Shown: positions 20,423 through 32,715 of the stretch, piece by piece
Layout: each line of letters starts with the position of its first letter
How positions within the stretch are numbered: position 1 is the stretch's first letter
Assembly: GCA_024704765.1 (NCBI GenBank)
Contig: JAKMXF010000312.1
Coordinates: 186,001 to 250,000, forward strand
Reading direction: 5' to 3'
DNA length: 64,000 nt
From: Oopsacas minuta
Taxonomy: Eukaryota > Porifera > Hexactinellida > Lyssacinosida > Leucopsacidae
Position numbers and translations under genes: made by a program
Notes under the pieces: generated by a model
Databases searched by the model: none
Told to the model about the DNA's origin: nothing
The model's input: the letters and a program-made list of their open reading frames with translations, nothing else

Positions 20423-21439
20423 ATGACTTCTATAGGGGATAGACTATGTTTAACTCCGCTAAGAAAGGTCCTATCCACATCTCTCCCAATCAAACTGCTC
20501 TGTGTTACTATTCTTATATTGTACTTCCTTGCAAACTTCAGGGAATTCTCTCTTTATCTTATATGCTTTCCTTACTATATCAAACCGCCAGCACTGAGGT
20601 TATGGACACTCGTAACGGCTAGTTTTGTAGAAACCCGTATCATTCTTGCCTCAGTTGATATATTCTCTTTGCTATCCTCTGCAACGATATTAGAGCCTAT
20701 ATGGGGAGTTCCTGAATTCTTTATTTTCCTTACTATTATTTCTGTCATTCCTGTTTCGTTAATAATTTCATTCCTTTTCATTATCGGGTTTTTGGGGGTA
20801 GAAAATTTTGCGTATAAACTCGATGTATATGGAGCTGCTGGAATTCTGTGTGGTTTAACTGTTGCTTTGAAACAAGTACATCCTGATTACGAGTTATCAC
20901 TGATCCCACCCATCTCCTTCCGTTTTAAACATCTCCCGTCCCTTTGTTTGTCACTACATCTACTGCTGGGAGGGTTTGACATGATTGAGCCTATGAGTAT
21001 CATCCTTTCTATCACGGGACTACTTGTTAGTTGGATTTATTTGCGGTTTTTCCAGCATCGTGAGTCTGATATGAGAGGTGATCCAACGGACACATTTGAA
21101 TTTGTGACACTATTTCCAGAAACACTACACCCTTGTCTGAATAAATTCGGTGCCACAATCGCCACTTGTCTTCGAGCTATTAGATTATACCCCGCTGCCC
21201 ATCGGACATACGACCTAGGTAATCCTTCTGACATAGAAATGCTACTCCCTCAAACAGGAACCACGAGTACGGACAGGCGCAAACTGAAAGCTCAAAAGGA
21301 TTTAGAAGAAAGGCTAAGTCGTACTGTAGAGAAGAGTGAGGAGGAATGGCCTGATCTTCTAGCTGCGGATACAAGAGATGGAGAATTGGAGAGTGTGGTT
21401 GTTACTGGGGAGAATGAGACAATACAAGTTACAAAATAA
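20423..21439 (+). CDS. TMEM115: TMEM115-like Golgi membrane protein
   Basis: An intronless frame of 338 aa starts MTSIGDRLCLTPLRKVLSTS. The order of hydrophobic segments, the LRLWTLVTASFVE motif, the WGVPEFFIF segment and the YGAAGILCGLTVALKQVHPD stretch identify the TMEM115 (DUF1751) family, rhomboid-related but lacking a catalytic Ser-His dyad. At least five membrane spans lie in residues 20-210; the C-terminal 120 residues are hydrophilic and cytosolic, with a highly charged end. Human TMEM115 is 351 aa and acts in Golgi-to-ER retrograde transport. Lying next to delta-COP, another retrograde-transport gene, is probably coincidental. Confidence 0.88.
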   Translation: MTSIGDRLCLTPLRKVLSTSLPIKLLCVTILILYFLANFREFSLYLICFPYYIKPPALRLWTLVTASFVETRIILASVDIFSLLSSATILEPIWGVPEFFIFLTIISVIPVSLIISFLFIIGFLGVENFAYKLDVYGAAGILCGLTVALKQVHPDYELSLIPPISFRFKHLPSLCLSLHLLLGGFDMIEPMSIILSITGLLVSWIYLRFFQHRESDMRGDPTDTFEFVTLFPETLHPCLNKFGATIATCLRAIRLYPAAHRTYDLGNPSDIEMLLPQTGTTSTDRRKLKAQKDLEERLSRTVEKSEEEWPDLLAADTRDGELESVVVTGENETIQVTK

Positions 21440-22201
21440 TTCGTATTATTAATATGAATAATATTTGTAATTAATTTTAATGTCATATCTAGTTAAGTGT
21501 GAGAAACTCGTTAAGGAAACTGCGAAACTACACACACAAAATCAAATCAAATCAAATCCCGATAAAGTAATGGAAAATCAAAATATGACTAAGGATAATC
21601 AATTCGTAGACAACAATAACATCTCTTGAAGTTATGGGACAGGACTTAAAACGCACCCTGTAATTGATTGAAGAACTGGTAAGAACTACTGAGGAGTTCG
21701 CATATTTTCCTAATAGTTTTTTAGATAAATAATTCGTCTAATAGCAAATTCGCGTAAGTATTAGCAAGCTAAACTACAAAATACAACTTGCTAATACACA
21801 AACTCTACTGTACTGCTCCAATGCTACCATCAACGGATATATACTGAAAGTATTCGTAAGCGCACTCATGCGAAACTTATGTATTTATTTGCAAACGACG
21901 CTTAATCTGAAATACAAAACTGACGGATGCTTCCTATTAGTATACATCAACTAATTCTATGTAACTACACGCTATTTCCCCTATCAGCTGTTCAGTGTAT
22001 TAACCACCTTGTTAAGTACATATTTCTGTAAATGATTTGCAAATTATATATTCGCACAGTTGTGCTAATCCAACCACTCTAGCTAATTTTCTTCTATGTA
22101 GTTAGATTGCATTGGGTATTGACTTACATCTGTGTATGCACAGAATGTATAAATATCTGTGTCGATTAAAATGATGGAATTATTTGATAATACTTTGGAA
22201 A
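21440..22201. other. Intergenic region before the formin gene
   Basis: This 760-bp region contains tandem atcaa repeats (caaatcaaatcaaatc at 21540-21557) and a hairpin with arms gtattagcaag / cttgctaatac (about 21755-21798). No coding sequence is recognised. It should include the formin promoter. Confidence 0.5.
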
Positions 22202-25200
22202 ATGGGTAATAATCCTAGCGGACAAGTGCGAACCGCACGTTCTAGAGAAGATTTGGTGGCTACTCCTCCGGAAATTATTAAATATCAAGACGATTTCTCT
22301 CTCGCCTCAACTTCTAATCCAGAGGCCTCCATTGCTAGTCCAATACAATTTGAGAATTATGAAGGAGTCAAGTTTGATGCGAATGATGTTCCTCTTGAAG
22401 ATTTTGAGCTCGTCACTCATTTTGACGAATTTCTGGTAAGTTAACTACAGTGAAAGTATGTACATTCAGCTCCTGTTATATCGAAGCTGAAGGGACCGTG
22501 AGAATTACTTGAATATGGCCAATGAAATAAATATTACTTTGACGGTTTGGGACCATATTTGTATCATTCATTCTTTGTTATAAGCGGGTATTTGATATAA
22601 CGTGAGTTAATTGTATGCACCGCATTTATTAATATTAACACCTTGTGTGTATAGAATCGTATGAACATTCCAAACAGCCAGAAACAATTAATGATGTCGT
22701 ATCCTAGAGAGAGGAAGCTAACTCTCCTTAATATGGAATGTGGGACTAAATCTACAGATCCCGCTAAATGTCTGAAATATATTCTACTAGTACAGGAAGC
22801 TGATAAGAAGGTAAGCTTATCATGGTAACCCTAGAGCTAGTTTGTTATTCATGCAAGTCATAGTTAAGGGATACCCTCATGCATATATTAATACTTTAGA
22901 ATACTAGCTAATCCAGACGATTCCTCTTTGGCACCTTCCTGAACCGTGACTCTAAATTTGTCCAAAAATGTGAAGCATCTATAGTGCAGTTTGCAAGTCC
23001 AGTAAAACTCATACTTCTATCAACCAAAAATTGTGAACACCTTCTGGACCAGTTTGTGTTCCCTAACGGAGGTTTCACTGTACAATTCCTATTTAGAATA
23101 AGACCAACACTCAGAAAGAGCGTGAATTATTCCTAATATCTGCAATTCTGCATCCATCATTATGTATTGCATTATTCCAGTTTGTGTTAACAATTCGAGT
23201 AATTGTCTAGACCTAATAATTCTATTCTTCTAGAGAGTTAGAAAGAAAGCTAACGACACACGGTTTCTACAAGCTCTACAAGACCTAGAGATATCTCTGC
23301 GCACTAACAACATCCAGTAAGTAATTCCATTAATAACTTATCCACAAGTAATATCCACTGTTATTTTTGATGTAAGCTATTTGTGGATATACCATACAGA
23401 ATATTCATATGCATTTAATTGAGCAATTACATATTCAGAATTTTGTGAAGTGATGTCTTGTTGTCACTATGGCACACAAACCACAAAAATATTAATTATT
23501 GGAAAACGGTATTTTATGGATTTACTTGGACATCACCCCTCTATTCATAACCCCTCTATTTATAACACTTCTATTCATAACACTTCTATTTATAACACTT
23601 CTATTTATAACACATAACACGTAGTATTTATGTGTTTTCTGTGTATCTAGCTGGGTAGAGAATTTCCTGGATCAACACAATGGATTAGAATATTTGATAG
23701 ATTACATTAAATTCAGGATAGACTATGAATTACAAATGTGAGTTAGTTTTATATACAAAGCTTTACTGTGTATTTATGCGATGGACTCTCTTAATACGTC
23801 ACCAGTGACAGTAGAGCAGCGGTTCCCAACCTAGCGTCCATGGTTCACGGAAGACAGCAGCATCACAAAATTTTATGTGCTATAATAGCGAATGAGAGTC
23901 TAGTTATATTTTAGTGCTATATGGTGTTTTTAACGGAACCAATAAAATTAGTATTGCTCTATCGACCAAAAATGAAAATTCAGATTTTGGCTGGATATGA
24001 TGCAGTAGATACCGGATATTAGCACCATCCTCTGTAATACGGTTCTCAGATATTCCTGTATACTCATGCCGGTTATAAGAATATGTATAGCTACCAGTAT
24101 ACTCTGTACTAAATATATATGTCCACCAAATCGTGACGTCTCGTTAATAACATGCCAACGCTAACATCCCCTACACAAACTATCTACAAACAAATGTATA
24201 CACAAGTTCCGTATTTGCTATCCGATAGTTTGATGTCTTCAGATCTCACAGACATCTTATGAACTTCTAATACAAATTTATTTGATATAGTTTGCTTCAT
24301 TTATTGGATTCTCTATCAATCTTGTATGTTTACTCATTGTACGATTTTATCACTTCCACATGTCTTGTTTTCTTCTATGTTTGCTGTTAAAGTTTGTTTA
24401 CAAATCTATTTGAGTAATCCTCAGCCGAGAGACCCTCAGGGGTCGAATTATGTCCCTATATTGCCCCTCTGTTTACACAATATGAACTGAACATATTTAA
24501 TGCAAACGACAATCTACTAAATTCCTTTATTAATATTAAGCTATTATTAACAATTGGAATCTTTATTTGTTTATTAATAACTTAGCAGTAAATAAGACTG
24601 TTTGTGTACTTTTGATATTTACTGCAGTTTTGCCCTAAAATTTCTGATTTAGCTTTCCATGAATAAACGCGGGAAGGCTGTGATATGTCCTCGTGGCTAT
24701 TATTGTAACACAAACCTTGCTGTTCCCAAAAACAAAACGTGGTAATTGGAAAATTGTATGTATTAATGTAAGCAGAGTAAATAATTAAGTAAACAAGAAT
24801 ATTATAATATTTATAATTGAATTAAGTCACCTTAACTGTTTACAATATTGGTGTCACATGTATATTTAATAGCCATTATCTGTTAGGACATATTTCTATT
24901 CAGTTTGTATTGAGAATAGAGTAGTAATGTATTGTGACGTATAGAGTAGGCTCAATACACAATGCTTAGTATATATACATGTGTTTGTTGTTCAATTGAT
25001 AGTTCACCTACAGATTGAAATAATATTTTGAGTAATATATTGTATAATGGACATGTGTTACTTGTACGAATGCTTTTTCTGGATTGTTGTTATTTACAAT
25101 TTGGAATATTGGATCAGATATTTTTATTTTATGAAATGTTGGGAGATAATCCATATATGGTTTGTTGTTTGTTATTTGTTTGTTTGTGTAAATATATACA

Positions 25201-28200
25201 ATAGCTTGTTAAGTTTATTTGTAAATATATTGCGAATTACAATTTGTATTGGAAAATTATCCAAATAATATTGCAGAAAAGTTCAGAAAACTGTTTCTCA
25301 ATATTTAAGTTGTTTGCCTTTCTTCTTCACAAAACATACAAATCCTAGCAATTCATAATACTTGGAATTACTTTACTGTTACTTAATTGACAGATTTTTA
25401 TAACAAAAGAATCAATTTGTAATGTTAACACCTTTTAATATATGTATTCATATTTGTAATAATAGGAAACTGAAAACTGAGACAAGAAAGCTGAGCTCGA
25501 CAATACATCCTCCTGCCACTTCATCTCTCAGAACTATTCGTGATAGATCGATCAAGAGTTCCCCGCACGTCAATGATCTTCATATTTGTTTGCTCTGCCT
25601 CAAAGCTATTATGAATAACACTGTAAGTTAATTGTGTCGTGTGCCACAAAGTCGACAATTCTACCCTTCAATTACTCCAGAACTATAAGTTTGTATAAAT
25701 ATATTCATAAGGTAAACTTCCCGAAAAAACACTTTTGGACACATTGGACGAGCCAGTAGCCCTTCGTTAAAACTCTTAGCAGTTCCATAGGTGCTAGAAA
25801 TGGCGACACCTCGAATATTTTCTGTTTCCCCAGGATTACTCAGGGGGTTATTCAACTGAAATACAGTTAAAGAGAGAGTTAGTCTAATTCTTAAACATTG
25901 CATATAGCATGAGGTTATGAATCATATCTAGACTATACCTCAAATATTGTAATCAATACAAGCTGGTTACTGACTAACTCTTATCAAACTCCTGATAATA
26001 TTGTTCAATATACATATGATAAAATATTTTGACTTGCAAACTGTAGTCGAGTCTATGAATTTCTTGATACACACCTACATAGCTTGTTTTAGGAGAAACA
26101 AGACAGAGATATCTAATATACTCCTTAGGTTTAGCCATATGTCAATCCCTACATAGTTTGCAACATGTTATTAGTACAAAACTAATTTGATTATTTATTG
26201 AATTAACTGGTTGGATACAATAACTACGCAATGTTATGTAATAACAAATTATTAATTTACAGACAGGACTACAAGCTATCCTAGGACACAGGGAATGTCT
26301 TACTCATATGACAAGAGTTATGCTCGTATCTCAGCTGAGGTTAGTGATAGCAATTAATAATAATACAGCCTACTAGTTGAGATAAAAACGCAATGGAATG
26401 TTGTTCTTTGGGGGGACAGTTTTGGTAATCCATACCATTTATCCCCGTCGATATTATCTAATGTTACTATTTTTAGAACAAGCACGCTTATCTTAGACAT
26501 TCTATCAGCTGTGTGTCATATTGAGGATCTTAACGGACACCAGAAAGTTATAGAAGCTGTAGACTCATTTTCACAGTCTAAAGGAGAAGCTCACAGATTC
26601 CAAACCCTCGTGTATCATTTCTATGATAATTCATGTCCTATCGAATTTAGAGTAAGTAATGAGGTGTTGTAGCTTGGAAGAGGTGTCTACTGTATTTACT
26701 CATTTTAGATCTGTTTATTATTGTTTGTTTGTTGTTTGTTGTTTAGATATCATGTTTGGGATTCATTTACTATCTTTGTAACTCTGCTCCTGATGTAAAA
26801 TACCGCGTCAGGTTATATCATGAATTCGCAGAGCTGGGTCTAGACGATTTCTTAGACGTGAGTGAAACATTTCTACTCATCAGCTGTTGATATTACCTCA
26901 GCTGAATATATGTCTGTACATTTGATATTTTGTTAAACTAGGGTCTGGATGAAGAAGAGACTCATGCCAGATTCTTAGAACTCTCAATCGCTTATAGAGA
27001 TAATAATATAGATGTCAAGGAGTTGGTGAGTTAATGTAATTACAGCAGAACAATAGTTATTCAATTGATATTACTCCGGTTAAAGAGGACAGATTTTGGC
27101 TGTCCGTTGGTGTTCGTGTTAACGAGGTTACATTGTTGTTTGTTTTATTGTTTGTTGTTGTTGTTAGCTTGACACCTACAATCTATCTGATGAGATGACT
27201 AGAGAGTTAGAAGATTTGAAATTAAAATCAGAAGAAGCGGAAAAGAAATACACAGCTTGTGAATTTGAATCAATCAAAAAAATAGGTTAGTCATAAGAAA
27301 TATTTACCTGTCCAGTTTAGAGGGACATTAACACCCTAAAAATCATAAAATACCCAATGGCATTACCTAATATTCCATGTCTCAATTCTAACTTTAGTTA
27401 ATATTCCGTCAGCAAACACTTATAATCGTATTAGTCATGAGTAGTATCCTTATCACATTATCTGGGATTATTCATGTGTTTTGAGCACTTTCAATCCCAG
27501 CCTTACCTCGTATCTTTTCTTATAATCTTCATTACTTAATATTTCCAAAGTTCTGTATTAAAATCACCTAAAATTATTAATACCTAACTCTCATTATTTT
27601 GCACATTTTTGTGTAGAATACAGCTATATTCTGTCAATACAAACAAATCATTACAAATTTGCATTTCTAACTTTATGAATCATTTCCTCCAAACCTAATC
27701 TCCTTTATTTATTAATAATCAGACATAGTTATCGCCAATTTCTACCTCTTAACTCTCACTTAACATCTTAACCTCGTGTTTGATTTCTCTAATAATAGAA
27801 CTCTATTGCGTGTATATTACAGTGCCCACATTGGTTAGCAATTTCTACACATAAGATAGCCCCGGGAAATTTGCCTAACAATCTATTGTGTATATATTCT
27901 ACCACACATCTACCCGCTATGTTAATGAAAGCTAAATGTCTCTACAATTCTAATTCAACTCATTGTCTATGAAAGCAGATAATATTTCTAGTCAGTTTAT
28001 GTGGCATTTCCTCATGTGTCGTCGTAGTGATTATATATATGAATATTCATAAATATTAGTCACCATAATTGGGTCAATTTGGCTGGAGCTGGATTGGCTC
28101 GATTACACATATAAGTGGAGGCGATTGTATTAGCCGAATAGTTTGTCAAGTAAGGGCAATTATTGATAGCACCAATCACAAGCTATTATTGATATACAGA

Positions 28201-31200
28201 CTAGCTTGACTGTCCTTTTATCAACCCCGAGGCTCGTCCCAGCGGCTCTTTCACCCCCCATTAACTTCATCTATGTATTCTAGCTAATCTTGAGCGTGAG
28301 TCTCAGCAGCTGACAGACAGGCTGGAGAAAGCAGAGCTGCAGTTAGAAGAGAAGAAGAAAGAAGAATCTATCCTATCCACTAGACTAGAGCAGCAGGCCG
28401 CTAATTATGAAGAGAAGCTTAAGAAGCAATCTACTGAGATTACTGTAAGTGAATTCATAGATATGTCATGCTATCCCAGGATTTTCCAAGGAGTTCCTCT
28501 CGTCTCCTTTGGCCCAATTTTGACCTCTTGTAATATTATTCATTTAACATAATATTTTAGCAATCACTAGCACTTGCCCCTGAAATCAAATCACCCATCA
28601 AGGACACTCCTCCATCTACAAATCAAACAGTAGTCCCTCCTGAACCTGAGAAGAGTATTGTTATACCCTCTCCTCCCCCAGACCTCCCTGAGATACAGTC
28701 CTCTATACCAGCACCTCCTCCTGATATAGGTACTAATCCACACGTTGCTAGGTAACAAATATGTGTTTATTTATTTGTTTATTTTTAGGAGATTTCAGTG
28801 GGAGTTCGAAGTCAAAAGATACTCCTAATTACACACAACCTATCTCGCTATCAGGTGAGAAGAGACGGATACAAACTAACTACAGGCTACCTGTGTTAAA
28901 TTGGTGTACTGTTACAAAGGCACAAGTTGATGGGACTATATTCTCTGAACTAGATGATGAAAAACTTCTTAAGGTTAGTTGTATACATGAGTGATTATTC
29001 ATATTTTAGCACCCTTGGACGGCAGACATAATATATAATCACATACTACATACCATGAATCATAGCACTCTGTTTCCATAGTTACCTCGTTAGTATTCGG
29101 CTACACCCCTTAGCGAGGGAGGCAATTATTAAAGGGTGCTAATAATGAATCAATACGATTATATTTATATGTTTATAGACTTTAGATTTCAGAGAGTTCG
29201 AAGAAACCTTCAAAACAAAAGCTCAACCCAAACAGGAACAAGTCAAGAAAGAGGGTCCCTCCTCCAAAGCCGTTAAGGTGTTACAACGTATAGGGACTCC
29301 TAAAGCTGTCCAACCTCCTGTCTTCCTCGAGACCAACCGCGTCAGGAATATAGGAATAGCTATGAAGAGATTTGGGAAAGATGCGGGGGACATCAGAAAT
29401 GCTATTAATAGAATGGATACCTGTGTATTGAATTCAGAATATGTTGAATTACTAGCTAAACTAGTTCCTAATGAAAATGAAGAGAAAGCTATGGACAAAT
29501 ACAATAAGGAATATTGTGATAAGAATGCTGCCAAACTTGTGAAGACCAAACCTAAATTGCTACAAGAGGAGAAGTTCTTACTTGAGGTGAGATTTGGTAA
29601 TATAACAAACACACAAACAAGAGACCGAACTAACGAACTCAGAACAATCAAATGAATGTACGAATGAACAAATAAACAAAATATATTCACCAACGTATTC
29701 CCCAATTTAGCTCCATTCAGTAGACAGATTGAGTGCTAAACTGGAAGTAATGCTATTTCTTTGTGGATGTGAAGACGAGCTAGAGAGACTACAAACTGTA
29801 AGTATCCTTTTAACTTAATTATCAATATTATAACACCTTGATATATGTATAGCCATAAATCCAGGGCTGAATGGTTAATGGGGTAGTGTTAATTATATGA
29901 TTGTGTCGATAAATGTGTCTACTAGCTAGTAGGATATTGCATAATATATAGTTACGAATATTTGTTCTATTTTTAGCAACTAGATTGTGCTAGCACTGCC
30001 TCACATGCAGTACTATCTTCACAGAGTTTTAAGAAGATAATGGAGTTGGTTCTTGCATTCGGGAATTATATGAATAGCTCAAAGAGGGGAGCAGTGTATG
30101 GATTCAGATTGGAAAGCCTGGATGTGGTTAGTTCTATTATATGCCTATGCGCTCATTAACTAACGATTTGTGTAATTGTTATTGCATTCGGATATGTAAA
30201 CCAAACTTGGTTATTCTTCTAAATAGTTAATATATCGGCTACATATTCAGATTGATGTGGTTCTGCCATTTATGTCGAGAACACTGACTCAGCTATCATA
30301 TATATCATTGGTTATATCGAAGTTATTATCATGGGGCCCTTGAGCTTCGATATAACAGGAGTTGACTAGATAGGATAACAGTTCGTAACTTCCATACTAT
30401 CCTATAGCTCAATTCAACTTTGTCCACTGATAAGAAGCAATCTCTCCTACACTATATAGCTAAGACAGTTAAAGACAGGAATCCAGAGTATACGGGATTT
30501 GTTACTGAGATGAGATATCTACAGAAAGCTAGTCTGGTCATTATGGATAATCTAGATGCTGATATACAGGTTTGTGCCACTTGACACCTCTGTTACAGTA
30601 TTATTGAACAATGGATTATATTCTAACTGTATTTGCTAGGATTTGATGAAACAGTGTGAAAGAGCTGTCAGAGAGTTAGTATATGACAAACAGAATACTG
30701 TATTGAAAAACTTTTTACTAATAAACGAGCCTAAAGTCACTAAACTAAGTGAGGACTACAAATTGGCTAAGGTTTGTTTTATTTATCTGTTACTTAGCAA
30801 GAGTTTATACTTTCAAACTATGCCACTTCACACCAAGCTTGAGTGTTACGAAATTACAAAATTATGTTCCACTGTTTTCTTCAATAATGGCGATAGAATT
30901 CGTGTGAATATTACTACATTTTTATTAGTCATTTTGGTGTCAATTCCCCCTTTTTGGTTCCATATTTAGTTCCAATTCAAATATTCGGTTAACATTGATG
31001 TATTCTATTTTTAGACAACATATCTTAAATGCGGGAAGTATCTAGGAGAGGATTCATCTTGTCTTAAGAGTAACACGATGTTCCAACAGCTGAATAAATT
31101 CAGACTACATTTTGAGGTGAGAAATGAAGTAATATATGTTGTGTGTGCGACTGATAGCGTCCAGGTGGCCCAAAGAGCTGGACAAATATTCATGTAAGAC

Positions 31201-32264
31201 TCCCCCGGCGGTATCCCCCTGTCTCTGGATCTAGGTTCCCTCTGTCGAGATTTTTCCATACTTATTGTGTCATATTGTATAGAGAGTTGAGAAAGAGAAT
31301 GAACACAGGAAAATGTTAGAGAAATCTCAAGAAGAGATAGCTATGAAGAGACAACGACCAAGTATTAGGAAAGCTGAAGAGAAAACTGTGAGTTACAAAC
31401 AAATAACAAACAATATGTTTGTTTACACTTCCCCATTAGATAGGAGATATGCAGCATGATGCAGCTTATGATGGAGCAGTAGATGACATAATACAAAGTA
31501 AGAATTACTTGTTTTAAGGATATTATTTAATTGATTAATTATCGCTGCTAAAATCATAGAGATCAAGAGCGGTCCATATCGTGCAGAGAATATGGTGAGT
31601 AGGAGACGTGACACTCCCAAGAGAAGAAGACAGAGAAGCCAAAGAGCCCTTACCTCTGAACAGTCCTTCTCTGAGGACTTACCCCGATCTGACAGCCTGT
31701 CAGGGATACAATCGTCTAATCGAGCTAGAGGAAGGAGTTGGGGACAACAGGGAGTGATTGTAAATCTAGAAAGTGATAAGAGTATACCTGAACTAACAGA
31801 AGAGTCTACTCAGGGAGAAGTACGAGCTAAGAAGGATGCTATGGGACAACCTATTCATGATTCAGATTCTAGTCAGGATGAATACCCCGGGAAAGGTAAG
31901 TACTGCCAAAGTAACAAATATTTCATAGGTTATATCGGAGTAATTATCACGGTCCCTTCAACTTCGATATAATCGGAATTATTATACACGTCTTTTAGGT
32001 ACCAAGCAAATCTGTGAGAGTAGAGAAGCACAAGATCTTGACAAACCTTCTCTATCCAATAAGAACCCTTCCTTTAATCCGGGAAATGTGTCCCCTACTC
32101 GTGTACTCATGGCTACAGAGGAACACGTGGCTAACAAACCACTTTTTGTGAATGACATAGCTGCCATGTTTGCTAAACCTGTGGCACAAGTGGATGCGTC
32201 AAGTGGTAAGAAAATAGAGTCAGATGATCCATTTCTTAAAAGTAGACCTTGGTTACAGAAATGA
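22202..32264 (+). CDS. Formin-like protein (FMNL type diaphanous-related formin)
   Basis: Twenty-three exons join to 1200 aa: 22202-22435, 22655-22810, 23234-23316, 23651-23737, 25466-25622, 26263-26339, 26477-26651, 26747-26857, 26942-27025, 27168-27285, 28284-28444, 28561-28729, 28789-28973, 29179-29586, 29711-29797, 29977-30126, 30408-30569, 30640-30771, 31015-31116, 31283-31387, 31440-31497, 31560-31895, 31999-32264. It nucleates and elongates unbranched actin filaments. The start MGNNPSG fits N-myristoylation as in vertebrate FMNLs. A GTPase-binding/FH3 region spans about 50-430 ([24 protein letters not shown]). It is followed by a coiled coil, a very short FH1, and FH2 at about 560-960 ([40 protein letters not shown]). 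The autoinhibitory DAD is [11 protein letters not shown] (about 990). A 200-residue tail with [12 protein letters not shown] follows DAD, longer than usual. Confidence 0.95.
22464..22614. mobile_element. cgatataa-type repeat (family R1)
   Basis: Begins cagctcctgttatatcgaag, contains gacggtttgggaccatattt and ends gatataacgtgagttaattg. Near full length, in formin intron 1. Confidence 0.8.
23536..23618. repeat. Minisatellite, 14-15-bp unit
   Basis: About five consecutive copies of ctctattcataac / cttctatttataaca lie in intron 3 of the formin gene. Alternating c/t variants between units suggest pairwise duplication. Confidence 0.85.
23817..23900. mobile_element. hAT-like repeat fragment (family R2)
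   Basis: gcggttcccaacctagcgtc, then catggttcacggaagacagc. In formin intron 4. Confidence 0.65.
24002..24107. mobile_element. ggttataag-type repeat (family R4)
   Basis: gcaccatcctctgtaatacg ... atgccggttataagaatatg, inverted relative to the delta-COP copy. In formin intron 4. Confidence 0.7.
25623..26262 (+). other. Formin intron 5
   Basis: A 640-bp AT-rich intron. The minus-strand open frame within it shows no family signature. I see no named element. Confidence 0.5.
27286..28283 (+). other. Formin intron 10
   Basis: A 1-kb AT-rich intron between coiled-coil exons. It contains no repeat family that I can match elsewhere in the window and no coding signal. Confidence 0.5.
29007..29146. mobile_element. 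Short terminal-inverted-repeat element in a formin intron
   Basis: The ends ttagcaccctt and aagggtgctaa are perfect inverted repeats about 140 bp apart, bordered by tta/aat. There is no coding capacity, so it looks like a MITE. An inner motif (acaccccttagcgagggagg) reappears inverted near 63115-63145 (ctccctctctaaggggtgt) in the coiled-coil gene, which makes it a dispersed family. Confidence 0.75.
30311..30367. mobile_element. cgatataa-type repeat fragment (family R1), inverted
   Basis: ggttatatcgaagttattat ... gcttcgatataacaggagtt. Formin intron 16. Confidence 0.7.
31929..31982. mobile_element. cgatataa-type repeat fragment (family R1), inverted
   Basis: ggttatatcggagtaattat ... cttcgatataatcggaatta. 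It ends about 17 bp before the acceptor of the last formin exon. Confidence 0.65.
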
Positions 32265-32370
32265 CCATATGGTATGAAGGATATGTAGAGTACACACACA
32301 AGCATTCAGTGAGGATTTGTTCGAGAGAATGGTTAGATTTTATTTATGCATTGTGGTTTGTAAATATTGC

Positions 32371-32434
<64 letters not shown>

Positions 32435-32715
32435 GTACGTATTAAGTCTGTTACTTATTTTCTAATATGATTAAACACAGATCCTCCCTTCTTGATTCAA
32501 GCTAATACAGTGGGAGCCGGTTAATCGAGACACCCCAGGAGTATGGTTCTATCCCAATAAAACAATTCTCGCTAATAACTGATATATTATTATTATTATT
32601 ATTTGTAAGTGAATTTCCCCGTTTATCCACCCATCTACCGATAAAGCAACTCCACTCTAAAGATATGCATGTTACAACCATTACATACACACTTATATAT
32701 TCAGCTAAATTAGTA
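32265..32715. other. Spacer with (att)n microsatellites
   Basis: Positions 32371-32434 are an uninterrupted run of about 21 att units; a shorter run is at 32584-32601. Between them, gccggttaatcgagacacc (from 32515) resembles the ends of pogo/Tigger-type short elements seen elsewhere in the window. Confidence 0.75.
32371..32434. repeat. (att)n microsatellite
   Basis: About 21 perfect att units between the formin and giant GTPase genes. Confidence 0.95.

Larger units (their letters stand above)
23738..25465 (+). other. Large formin intron 4
   Basis: This 1.7-kb intron holds a hAT-like repeat fragment (23817-23900) and a ggttataag-type element (24002-24107). The remainder is AT-rich with TTTG-type runs around 25150-25185. 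The flanking exons join in phase, so no coding exon is required here, though a small in-phase one cannot be excluded. Confidence 0.6.

Noticed and set aside
23536-23618. Possible CRISPR-like array in formin intron 3
   Set aside because: Units are contiguous with no spacers; it is a minisatellite in a eukaryotic intron.
24400-25400. Low-complexity frames in formin intron 4
   Set aside because: The frame at 25047-25268 is mostly Phe/Tyr/Ile from AT-rich TTTG-containing DNA and does not match formin sequence.
29223-29705. 160-codon minus-strand frame with a hydrophobic look
   Set aside because: It is the antisense of formin FH2 exon 14; conserved FH2 sequence lies on the plus strand.
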